Source: Lucinisca nassula (lineage: Eukaryota > Mollusca > Bivalvia > Lucinida > Lucinidae). Taken from it: a stretch of 64,000 nt of DNA. The notes below the pieces were generated by a model that ran no database searches, was not told the DNA's origin, and worked only from the letters and a program-made list of their open reading frames with translations. The translations under genes were made by a program, and so were the position numbers. Positions within the stretch are counted from its first letter, which is position 1; each line of letters opens with the position of its first letter. Positions 55,325 through 64,000 of this stretch are shown in pieces. The stretch covers positions 92,119,221 through 92,183,220 of the forward strand of contig OY757021.1 in the NCBI GenBank assembly GCA_963580285.1, read 5' to 3'.

Positions 55325-55560
55325 GTGCTGCGATTCGGACCATCCATGCTTATAAATTATTTGGGCGACAGGGCTTGAGATGTCATTTCATCTCAATGTC
55401 GGGTAAAAGTCCCACAAAATTGGAAGCAACGTGTCCAAAATGTTATGTAAAGTGTTGATGGAGCTGTTAAACCTCAAAACAAACCTACCTACCAACATTT
55501 GAAGCAACGTGTCCAAAATGTTATATAAAGTGTTGACGGAGTCGTTAAACCTTGAATCAA
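55325..55560 (+). mobile_element. SINE-C 3-prime fragment with duplicated end
   Basis: GGACCATCCATGCTTATAAA through GTTAAACCTCAAAACAAACC, then a second copy of the last 60 bp (GAAGCAACGTGTCC ... GTCGTTAAACCTTGAATCAA). Local tandem duplication of the SINE tail. Confidence 0.85.
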
Positions 55561-56062
55561 ACCTACCTACCTACCTACCTACCTAGTACCTACCTACCTA
55601 CCTACTTGCCTGCCTGCATGCCTAACAACCTACATACCTACGAGAACATACATACAGTAGTAGTGTACGGTTTTAGGTTTGTAGATTGTCAGGTAGGTAA
55701 GTAGGCAGGCAGACAGGTAGGTAGGTAGGTAGATAGGTGGGAGGGTAGGTCTTTAGGGAAGGTAGGCAGGCAAGTAAATAGGTAGGTAGGTTCAGAAGGT
55801 ATGTAGGTAAGCAGGCAGGTAGACAGGCTAGTTGGTAGGTGGGCAGAGAGGTAATTAGAAAGGTAGGCAGGTAGGTAGGTTTAAAGTTAGGTAGGTAGGT
55901 CGATTTTAGGTAGGTAGATGGGTGGCCTGGTTGGTGGGTTGGCTTGCAGGCAGGCGGGCGGTCGGTCGGGCTGGCCTGACGGTTGGGTAGGCAGGTAGGT
56001 GGGTTTTATGTTCCCTACCCTACCCGACACCCTTCCCTACCCTACCCTACCTGCCTTTCCAG
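55561..56062 (-). repeat. TAGG tract and short (CCCTA)n, right arm
   Basis: Mirror of 48040-48360 (TCAGAAGGTATGTAGG, GGTCTTTAGGGAAGG). Then CCCTACCCTACCCG at 56015-56052, only about six CCCTA units against about 50 in the left arm. Confidence 0.85.
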
Positions 56063-56104
56063 GTAGGTAATTTCCTACATACCTACCCTGCCCTGCCTAC
56101 ATAC

Positions 56105-56960
56105 ATGCACCGGCCCTTGCCCGTCGGGGCATGAAGAAATAGATTGGCTGCATGATGCTTCCACGCAGAGCTGAAACCGACCGCACAAGAGTACTGGTAA
56201 ACCGCTTAGAGGATCTAAATATGTTCTGTAAAGGGTTATCCTTTGACAGGAAAAAATGAACTACAAAACTGAAAAATATGGTTTTCTGGACCAGACTTAC
56301 TAGTTTCGGCAAATGATGCCTCATCAGTGACGCTCAAATATTTTCAAAATTTCAAAATGGAATCAATGATCCCAAATGAAAAGAAAATATAAACTAAACT
56401 ATGGTGTACGGAAAGGATACTTTTACGGCCGCTAAACATTCCAAGACATCAGCTGTAGTGACGTTAAATATATTCTAGAAAGGAAGCAAGGAATGAACAC
56501 ATGGAGTATACAAGTTTTCTGGGCCAGACTAGCTAGTTTCGGTCAATTATGCCCCATCAATGACCCTCAAATATTTTCAAAAAATTCACAATGGAAAGGA
56601 AAATATCAACTACGCTATGGTGTAGGGCAGGGAAACATTTTACCGCCGCCACACATTCCCAGATACCAACTGTAGTGACGCTATATATGTTATAGAAAGG
56701 GTTGTCCTTTGGAAGCAAGGAATACACTACAAAACTGGAAAACATGGAGTGTACAGGTTTTCTGGGCCAAACTAGCTAGTTTCGGTCAACTAGGCCTCAT
56801 CAGTGACCCTCAAATATTTTCAAATTTTCACAATGGAATCAATGATCCCCAAGGACAAGAAGATCTAAACTACACTATGGTAAGCCTGCCCACGCAAAGC
56901 GATGCGAGTCGGACCGTCCATGCCTATAAACCCTGTTGGTTTCTTTGGGCGATAGGGCTT
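56105..56960 (+). mobile_element. SINE-C split by the 259-bp repeat, right arm
   Basis: 5-prime part to CGCTTAGAGGATCTAA (56218), insert 56219-56880 (662 bp, about 2.6 units), 3-prime part from TAAGCCTGCCCACG (56881). TAA on both sides. Same breakpoints as the left arm but fewer repeat units. Confidence 0.92.
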
Positions 56961-57044
56961 GAGAAGTAAGGAGTTAGACATTAGAAGTTTGAAGTAAGAA
57001 TGCTAGAAATGTCTTGTGCTAACAGGTATATTCAGCACATGTAA

Positions 57045-57365
57045 TAGAGCCACGTCCATCGGGGCTTGGAGAATAGATTGGGCTCCATGGTGCTTCCACG
57101 AAGAGCTGAAACCGACCGCACATGAGTACTTATACAGCGCTTACGAGTGGCAAAGCGGTGCGAATCAGACCGATTATGCATATAAACCCTATATGCACAC
57201 GAGTTGGACCGTCCATGCTTATAAACCATATTGGTTTCATTGGGCGACAGGGCTTGAGATGGAATTTCATCTCAATGTCGGGAAAAAATCCGTAAAATTG
57301 GAAGCAAGGTCTTCAAAATTACGAAAATAGTGATGACGGGGACATCAAACCTCAAATCGAACAAT
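57045..57365 (+). mobile_element. SINE-C, outer copy of right arm
   Basis: GTCCATCGGGGCTTGGAGAA to CCTCAAATCGAACAATCAAG, with a roughly 25-bp internal duplication around TATAAACC that is not in the left-arm copy. Confidence 0.88.
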
Positions 57366-57486
57366 CAAGTCTTGGAAACAGACGTCATTATCCAACTATG
57401 GGACTCTTGGTCTTACGACATATAGAGTATCTTTCATGAGTATTCATGTCTTTCATAAAAAGAGTATCTTACAGCCATGTAGCTTT

Positions 57487-57660
57487 TGTTTGTTTGTTTG
57501 ATTTAAGGTTTAATGTCCCCGTCAACACTGTAAAGGCCATTTTGGAGACGTTGCTTCCAATTTTGTTGGACTTTTACCCGACATTGAAATGAAATGACAT
57601 CTCAAGCCCTGTCGCCCAATGAAAACAATATGGTTTATAAGCATGGACGGTCCAACTCGA
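57487..57660 (-). mobile_element. SINE-C, 3-prime part, at the palindrome edge
   Basis: (GTTT)n then GATTTAAGGTTTAATGTCCC to AGCATGGACGGTCCAACTCG. Its tail abuts the last base of the right arm. A FB-H fragment (ACCCATAATCTATGTTGAAAG) follows at 57661-57720. Confidence 0.85.
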
Positions 57661-57795
57661 GCACCCATAATCTATGTTGAAAGCAGCAATAAGAAAGATG
57701 TTATCATTTTTACACAAATATTGCCATTTCTGACACCATGTTGGACGCCATTATTTCGCACGAACATGTTTTCCTAATAAGACCCAGTTCTGCTG

Positions 57796-58090
57796 GTGCT
57801 CCCGAAACCTTGGACCGGACCTTTTCTTGGTTTCTTTATTGATTTCCCTGATTATATCAGTCAATCTGTCCGTTTGTTTGCTGATGACTGTCCCCTGTCA
57901 CCTTATTACTGTCTTATTTAACAACTTGGATAGCATAGCACGTTTTGAGGCTAATTTGCAGATGAAGTTCAATGTGGCCAAATGCTGTTCAATAATGGTG
58001 TCACGTCACCTTCTAAGGACAGGTTACAATATTTCTAAATCCTTTTCATATTGCATATCTTATCTTAAAAGTTTGACTTTCTGTCTTTTA
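57796..58090 (+). pseudogene. LINE ORF2 reverse transcriptase fragment, FADD retained
   Basis: One frame reads FPDYISQSVRLFADDCPLS, with catalytic FADD at 57877-57888, then stops. After a frameshift it continues NNLDSIARFEANLQMKFNVA and KCCSIMVSRH. The FxADD, WxMKFNVxKC and MxVTRH order is diagnostic of CR1/jockey-type ORF2. Frameshifts make it non-functional. Confidence 0.85.
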
Positions 58091-58345
58091 AGCTCACCTG
58101 TCAATACAGGTGAGCTTTTGTGATCACTTTGCGTCCGTCGTCCGTGCATGCGTGCGTGCATCCGTCCGTGCATGCGTTCGTAAACAATTTCTTCAAACGA
58201 CATCTCCTTAGCCACTGATCGGATTTTGAACAAACTTCACAGGAATGATCCTTAGGTGGCCCCCTTTCAAAGTTGTTCAAATGGTTCCTGTCCGTTGCTC
58301 ATCACGGTATTACAGGAACTAAAAAAAGTTGTTGTTGTTGTTTTA
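58091..58345 (+). mobile_element. Head of a dispersed repeat with AGCTCACCTG hairpin
   Basis: AAGCTCACCTGTCAATACAG followed by GTGAGCTTTTGTG forms a hairpin at 58090-58115. Then (GTCCGTGCATGCGTGC)n-like runs and TGATCGGATTTTGAACAAAC. This layout is one I associate with abundant mollusc repeats; family not verified. Confidence 0.65.
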
Positions 58346-59795
58346 ATGAGAACTTAAAAGTTCTTCTCCTCTGAAACCGCAATGGCCAGGTCGTCAATAT
58401 TTGGTGTGTAGCTTCATCTAATGAATCTCTACCAAGATTGTTCAAATGATAACCCTGGAGCCATAAATGCCCCCACCCTGGGGCAATTTGGTTTTACATA
58501 GACTTATACAGGAAAACGCTTTTTAAAAAATCTTCTCTGAAACCGCAAGGCCCAGGTCTTTGATATTTTGTGTGTAGCTTCACCTAGTACACCTCTTCCA
58601 AGATTATTCAAATTATAGCCCTTGCTCTAAAAATGCCCCTGCCCGGGGCCCTTTTGTTTTATATTTACTAATATAGAAAAAAAATCTGAAAAAAAAAATA
58701 TTCTCCTCTGAAACTGCAAGGCCCAGGTCTTTGATATTTGTTGTGAAACTTCATTTAATTAACCGCTATCAAAATTGTTCAAATGATAGCCCTTCAGCCC
58801 AAAATGCCCCAGCCCCGGGACCCTTTGATTTTACATACACTTATATAGGGAAAACCTTTAAAAATCTTCTTGTCTGAAACCAGAAGGCTCAGGTGTTTGG
58901 TATTTGGTATGAAGCTTCGACTTCTGGACCTCTATCAAGACTGTTCAAATTATAGCCATGAAGCCAAAAATGACCCCGCCCTGGGACCCTTTGGTTTTAC
59001 ATTGACTTATATAGTGAAAACATTTAAACTCTTCTTGTCTGAAACCAGAAGACCCGGGTGTTTGAAGCTGCGACAAGGGGAGCTCTATCAAGATTGTTCA
59101 AATAATAACCCTTGGACCTAAATGCCCCCGCCCCAGGGCCCACTTGTTTTACATAGACTTATATAGGAAAAATCTTCAAAAATCTTCTTGTCCGAAATTG
59201 ATATTTGGTATGAAGCGCCGTCTTGTGGACCTCAAACAGGATTATTCAAATTATAGACCTAGGGCCAAAAATGCCCCCCGCCCCAGAGCCCTTTGTTTTA
59301 CTTGACTCATATAGGGAAAACCTTAAAAAAATCTCTTAAACCACAAAGCCCAGGTCTTTGATATTTGGTGTGAAGATTAATCTAGTAGACCTCTAGTAAA
59401 ATTGTTCAGATTATAAGCCTTTGTTCAAAAGTAGCCCCGTTCCGGGACCCGCTTGTTTTACTGCGACTTATATATGGAAAACCTTAAAAAAAAACTTCTT
59501 GTCTGAAACCTGAAGACCCAGGTCGTTGATATTTGGTATGATTCTTCATCTGGTGGACCTCTACTCTGTTGTTTAAATTACAGCCCTGGGCCCAAAGGTT
59601 GCCCCGCCCCAGGCACCACGGGTTTTAGATAGGCATATATGGAAAACCTTTAAAAGTCTTCTTTATTGAAACCGAAAGACCCAGGTCTTTGATATTTTGC
59701 TTGAAGCTTCATGTGGGTGACCGCTACCAAGATTATTCAAATCATAGGCCTGGGGTAAAAAATGGCCCCGCCCCAGGGCCCACCGGTTTTACATA
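58346..59795 (+). repeat. Tandem repeat of about 155-160 bp, about nine units
   Basis: Each unit has TCTGAAACC, AAGGCCCAGGTCTTTGATAT, GACCTCTACCAAGATTGTTC, GCCCCGCCCCAGGGCCC and TTTTACATAGACTTATATAG blocks. Copies are 10-25 percent diverged. Follows the AGCTCACCTG head without a break, so probably part of the same element. Confidence 0.92.
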
Positions 59796-61733
59796 GTCAG
59801 GCGTCAGATTCTATGACGGTTCCAACGTAAAGGCTTATTGAGAATTAGAGAGATCTAATTCAAGGTAATGTTGGTTGGTGCCTGATGCTCTGTCTCTGGT
59901 CGGCCCCATCGGAGTCTAACTGTTGGTTTTCTTTTGCTCTAGCATTTCAGTGGTTTCTTGCTGTCGAGTCCTCACCATTGTCTCACCTCTGTGGTTCTTT
60001 GATTATTTGTGTTCACGGAGATGTTGCACTGATGAGTTAGGAGGCCTTCATGCGGACTGAACAAATTATTTGTCTATATCGCGAAAGAAGTAAGGGCGAG
60101 GATTGTGGCCACGTAAAATCGATTTAAGCCCCCCAGTGGAAATCTTAGCACTGACCGTTCCAAGGCGGTTCTTCTGTGGCGATTTATTAATGTTGTTGTT
60201 TGTTACTTACTGTGTGTATCACTTGTGTCTTTTTATTTTGGATGGCCATATGGCCATTTTGTGGGAAAGTAACTGTCCTTATGGCCTTCCTTTGTTTAGG
60301 TTTCCATTATGGTCTGGTCGTTTAATGATTGTGTTTCAATCCCTTTGGTGTCTTTGGTGGGTGGAGTAAGTTGCACTCGGACCTGACCCTCAATCCAGAT
60401 AATGACATACAAATCAGCTCTGTATTGCCAAACGGAACTACTGACTCATATGTCTGGCATTTTATGCCAATTCTTGCCACCCCCTTCCACCCAACACCCC
60501 ACCCCCAGTTGGCAACGAGGCATTGGAAGTTAGCCTAGGTAAATTCATCTCCATGCACTAGGACCTGACTCTCAATGCCCAGGAGTTGCCCAGATAGTAA
60601 TATAGCTCCACTGAACATAATAGACATCTAAACTAAACAAAACAAGCTTTGAAACTAAACAATAAACACGTTTTTATTTTATTTTAAAATGACTTCTACT
60701 ACTAAATAGGTAGACTGATTTTGAAATAATTTCACCGAAATATTTCTTGGGTCACTCTGAACCAAAATGGCCCAAACTATCCACTCCACCTTATACTACC
60801 TGCCGCTTTATCTGTACAATAAGGATCAGGTGAGCGATCCAGGGTCATTGTGGCCCTCTAGGTTTAATAAACTTGCAATTAAAATTAACTTTAAATACCG
60901 GATTTTTTTTTCAAACACGCATTTAGGCCATTTTATGGTCATAGAACAAATAAGTTATTGGTACATCAGAGAGATAATTGACATAAAACTCCATTGGTAC
61001 ATCAGAGAGATAATTGACATAAAACTCCATTGATTCATTTTCAATAAATTTATAAGTCTGTATCAATGTGCTAAGTTATTAAGCTTCTTGACCAACCATT
61101 AATAAATTAGACATGGTAGGATATGCAAATTTTGAAAAATATACATATCTGATGAAAGCAAAATCTCCCAGAATAATACTGATGAATTGTTTCTGAACAT
61201 CGATTTGTAAATTTGACAAGGGTCGGCAATATCAGCCAAGTCAATCTACACAGTTGTAATGGAAAATTCAGTGAATAGGTTTCTTAAATAAGTGACCACA
61301 TTGCATAATGTTTGGCACAAATGTTCTTTGAAATCACAACTTGATAAATGTATCACAAAGTTTTGATATCTTATACCATTCTGGTATAATTGTAACTTTT
61401 GATCAGTGTGGCCAATTAATTTCGTTCCAGAAACTCAAAAAAAAGCTAAAGCTTCTTTTTGAACAGATTTAGAAATAATCTATGAATCATTATTACATGG
61501 CATAAACTTATAATGCCTATTCATTTTAAGCAACATTTAAATTCATTTAATAACATCTATACAACTTTATTTTACAATATATAAAATAGCTTGTGTTATA
61601 CTTCAGTTTCTTAGCTTTAATTTGGTGTATGACATGATAGGATTGCACCTTGTAAAGGCTGAGTAAGAATCGTTTAAAATTACCACTGACCCAAGGTGTA
61701 GCCTATCCGTTTGACTACTTAATACGGCTGCAT
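59796..61733. other. Unclassified; possible element 3-prime region and 36-bp duplication
   Basis: 59800-60560 has a retrotransposon-3-prime-like look (GACCGTTCCAAGGCGGTTC, GT-rich stretches) with no coding motif. A perfect 36-bp tandem duplication (GTACATCAGAGAGATAATTG...) is at 60961-61032. 61033-61733 is AT-rich with nothing recognised. Confidence 0.5.
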
Positions 61734-61889
61734 GTTCACTCCGCCATATATCTTGGTATCACCATTGCTGACGCTCTTCATTGCGGCCCGCATATTTCAG
61801 AAATCGCATCTATAGCAACTAGAACATTAGGATTTCTTGGACGTAATATTGCTCTTAAACATAGGCAGACGGAAATTGTTGCATATTAA
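61734..61889 (+). pseudogene. LINE ORF2 fragment downstream of the RT core
   Basis: Frame reads VHSAIYLGITIADALHCGPH, ISEIASIATRTLGFLGRNIA and LKHRQTEIVAY, then stops. YLGITI...HI..I....LGFLxRN is the region that follows FNVxKC/MxVTRH in CR1/jockey-type ORF2. In such proteins it comes right after the section found at 57796-58090, so the two may be one LINE split by 3.6 kb. Confidence 0.8.
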
Positions 61890-62410
61890 AGAAGGGAAGG
61901 CAATGCTTACTCACATCCCATGTCCAAAACATCAACATATTGGTTTACCCAACCTCGAGTATGCATCACTTCTTTAGCATCCCAATGTTTAACATCAGAT
62001 TTCACAGAATAACAGCTGCTTGGTGGACCTGTCAACGATGGCAGAACAAAAGCAGCGCCGGTGACAAGCTGAATGACTTCGCGTGGCCATCCCTTTACCA
62101 TCTAGTATAAGAAACATGTATACACTAGCACAGAATCTCTTTAAAAGATATCAGGTATAACTCAAACAAAGGCATCAAAATTAAACAACACACTATTTTG
62201 TAGGTCCTAGTTCTGTAGTGATGCCACGAAAGAACTATTTTTTCCTCCCCTCTCCCTCTCAGGACTCATTCAGTGATTATTTAACTAAATTCTAAATTTA
62301 TCCAACCGCCTAACTGAGGCAATGTCTAGTATGAGGTAATAACTGTCACAGTCAAGGTTACGGGATGAAAACATTGAAACAACAAAACTGTCTTTTCACA
62401 ATCAATATTT
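61890..62410. other. No recognised feature
   Basis: Unclassified AT-rich DNA; minus-strand frame of 64 codons at 61907-62101 has no recognisable motif. Confidence 0.45.
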
Positions 62411-62487
62411 TAAACCAAGGTCCCGTCTCCGTATGACCTTAGCTGTTGGTGGGACGTAAAACTGAAACACTCACTCACTCACTCACA
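62411..62487 (+). mobile_element. SINE-A, 3-prime part with (ACTC)n tail
   Basis: TTTTAAACCAAGGTCCCGTC, CCTTAGCTGTTGGTGGGACG and TAAAACTGAAACACTCACTC, ending (ACTC)n. The tail type links the (TC)n tails at 3 and 6 kb to (ACTC)n. Confidence 0.88.
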
Positions 62488-62596
62488 ATCAATATAATAC
62501 AACGTACATATCATATATGAAAGCCGTACTGCAAATTGTTAGAAATGTAAAAGGCGTTAAGGTCGCAGTTATAGTCGCTTTTTAAAAACATTGGTA

Positions 62597-63430
62597 CAGT
62601 CGAACTTCGATGGCTCGAACTCGCGGGGACCGCCGAAAAATGTTCGAGCCATCGGTAGTTCGAGCCATTGGAGTCCAACTCGGCAAAGTCCATCTTTGTG
62701 TACTATGATTTTTTATCATAGCTGCGGCGATTTTTTGTGACTTCCGGTACATTTATCGGTCATAATTTAAGCCACGTAGTATACCTTTCGTACTTTCAGG
62801 GAGATAAGAAAATACAACAATAATAAATCTTTTAATTTTATTTACAAGATGTACATGTACAATGTTACCAGCATGGACAATAAGCTGACGTACTTTCTGA
62901 CATGACTGCAGGAGTGAATGATGGGCTGTATTTTGGGTTCGTATTTTAAGGCAAAGACTGTAATTTAAATTTGTGAAAAATATTTTGCCAGCTTTAATTT
63001 CCTTATGCCGCCTCATTAGCCCTGGGTTATTATAGGTGTTTACAATAAACTTAATTTGACACCTTCTCAACATTAATCTCTTAACCTGTTGATGAAAGGG
63101 ATTGCGTTAATCAAGTACACCTGTGTTATGTAAACAGCTGTCTCGGCAAGACGCTTTGTCAATATCGAAGCGTCTTATGATACTGATCACGCGCCTGCGT
63201 GACTTGATCGATAAAATTGGAATTTTTATAAAGGCAATTAGTGCGAGCCATCGATGGGATTTTACATAGAAAAAGCACTCTAGGGACCAGGCTTAGAGTT
63301 CGAGGGTTCGAGCCATCGTGGTTCGAGCCAAGGGTGGCATGTTTAGTTAAAATGAATAGGGACTGAAAAGTCAGTTCGACCCAAACGTGGTGTTCGAGCC
63401 TACCGAGTTCGACCCATCGAAGTTCGACTG
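62597..63430 (+). mobile_element. pogo-like nonautonomous DNA transposon, complete
   Basis: 834 bp bounded by CAGTCGAACTTCGATGGCTC and its inverse CGAAGTTCGACTG, with TA at 62595-62596 and 63431-63432. Subterminal TCGAGCCATCG phrases repeat in both ends. TA duplication and CAGTCGAAC-type ends fit the pogo/Tc1-mariner group. No transposase is seen; internal frames shared with 25340-25871 are not conserved. Confidence 0.9.
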
Positions 63431-63434
63431 TACT

Positions 63435-63692
63435 AATAAAGTTTCCGTTTTAAAGGAAGGCTTCACCATTTTGTAAAATTGAAAATCCGCCATTTTTGCT
63501 CGCCCTCGAAAGTAAGGGGGAGCTATTGCCATATCCCCGGCGCCCGTCTTCGGCATAAGCATTGGCGTCCGCATTTGGTTGACGTTTACCTGCAAGCAAT
63601 CACTTGTGCTGTTGTACAAATTTATTTTCAAGTAAAGTTATCAACTGGTAAAAAAACAACAATATTTTTCACATTCTCCCAGGTTTTGGGGC
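63435..63692. other. Possible repeat with an ATGGCGGAT phrase
   Basis: On the minus strand AAAAATGGCGGATTTTCAAT reads MADFQFYKMVKPSFKTET. The lack of a donor and the flanking transposon end make a gene start doubtful. CpG-bearing GGCGCCCGTCTTCGG lies at about 63540. Confidence 0.35.
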
Positions 63693-63920
63693 TTAACCCA
63701 TTCAGTACCAGGAACCCCAAAAGGGGTACCTTGGCAAACAGTGCAATCCCAGATCAGACGCCGCAGAACGCGGCGTCTGATCAGGTCCTACACTGTTTGC
63801 AAAAAGTTAAGCCATTTCCCGAATAAATTTTGAAGAAAACACAATCTGACACCCTAAATTTCGAAATGTACTCCTCCCATATATAAGGAGGAAGATTCCA
63901 TTTGGTACAAAAAGGGTTAA
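63693..63920. mobile_element. piggyBac-like MITE carrying palindrome P
   Basis: TTAACCCATTCAGTACC at the left and GGTACAAAAAGGGTTAA at the right are inverted with terminal TTAA, the piggyBac target. Palindrome P occupies 63733-63800 (GGCAAACAGTGCAATCCCAG, GACGCCGCAGAACGCGGCGTC). Confidence 0.8.
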
Positions 63921-64000
63921 AAAATAGTCATTCCCTCTGTATTACCTCCCTTATAAGCATACATTTTGTCAAATGCGTGTGCTTAGCCAACTAAAACGCA

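Larger units (their letters stand above)
44612..57486. repeat. Giant imperfect inverted repeat, about 12.9 kb
   Basis: Left arm starts GTAAGCTACATGG at 44612; the right arm ends CCATGTAGC at 57486. Paired blocks, from the outside in: 44612-46262 with 56105-57486 (two SINE-C and a 259-bp tandem repeat); TAGGG arrays at 46270 or 47950 with CCCTA at 56010; TACC tracts 48040-48600 with 55255-56005; LINE C-terminus and SINE-C 48605-48975 with 54470-55255; CTGC array 49236-50340 with 52736-54190. The left side carries extra tandem copies (46540-48040 and 50530-52200) and a MITE. The right side carries two extra retroposons. Confidence 0.9.

Noticed and set aside
60103..60369. A small membrane-like protein of 88 codons
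   Set aside because: Hydrophobic composition comes from GT/T-rich non-coding-looking DNA; no start context, homologous motif or conserved copy supports it.

Overview
This is eukaryotic, very repeat-rich, largely non-coding DNA. A mollusc, most likely a heterodont bivalve, is my inference. It rests on the mix of many tRNA-derived SINEs, (GA)n tracts, hairpin repeats with AGCTCACCTG ends and RT-bearing LINE debris; no rRNA, mitochondrial or unambiguous conserved gene fixes the species. There are no operons, no prokaryotic signals and no confident multi-exon gene. Names such as S188, M41, SINE-A to SINE-G, FB-H and P are labels coined here.

Layout. 1-7.0 kb: two tandem blocks, each a roughly 188-bp satellite array (S188) followed by a shared end module, a (GA)n tract and a minus-strand SINE. 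7.0-17.1 kb: a 41-bp satellite (M41), about 225 units, with an inverted block at its left edge and visible higher-order structure. 17.1-22.8 kb: mostly unclassified DNA containing the best protein-coding candidate, a 190-aa SGNH-hydrolase-like ORF at 18728-19300. A 200-base assembly gap lies at 22766-22965. 23.3-24.9 kb: S188 again, inverted. 25.3-35.1 kb: dense DNA-transposon and foldback debris, including a pogo-like element, an inverted pair of 21-bp minisatellites, a foldback family called FB-H and a nested inverted repeat at 34.3-35.1 kb. 35.1-44.6 kb: SINEs, a dead LINE reverse transcriptase, a possible promoter plus first exon at 39.75-40.1 kb and two hAT-type MITEs. 44.6-57.5 kb: one giant imperfect inverted repeat built of SINE and LINE pieces, (TAGGG)n arrays and long CTGC-type arrays. 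57.8-64 kb: a fragmented LINE ORF2, a tandem repeat of roughly 160 bp, a complete pogo-like element and a piggyBac-like MITE.

How parts relate. Five otherwise different SINE families end in the same GNCGTWAAAC-type motif, suggesting one LINE machinery mobilised them. Several insertions have readable target-site duplications, and some have the unoccupied site elsewhere in the window, so relative ages can be read directly. Long reading frames over the arrays are translations of low-complexity repeats, not genes. Array coordinates are approximate to about 10-20 bases.
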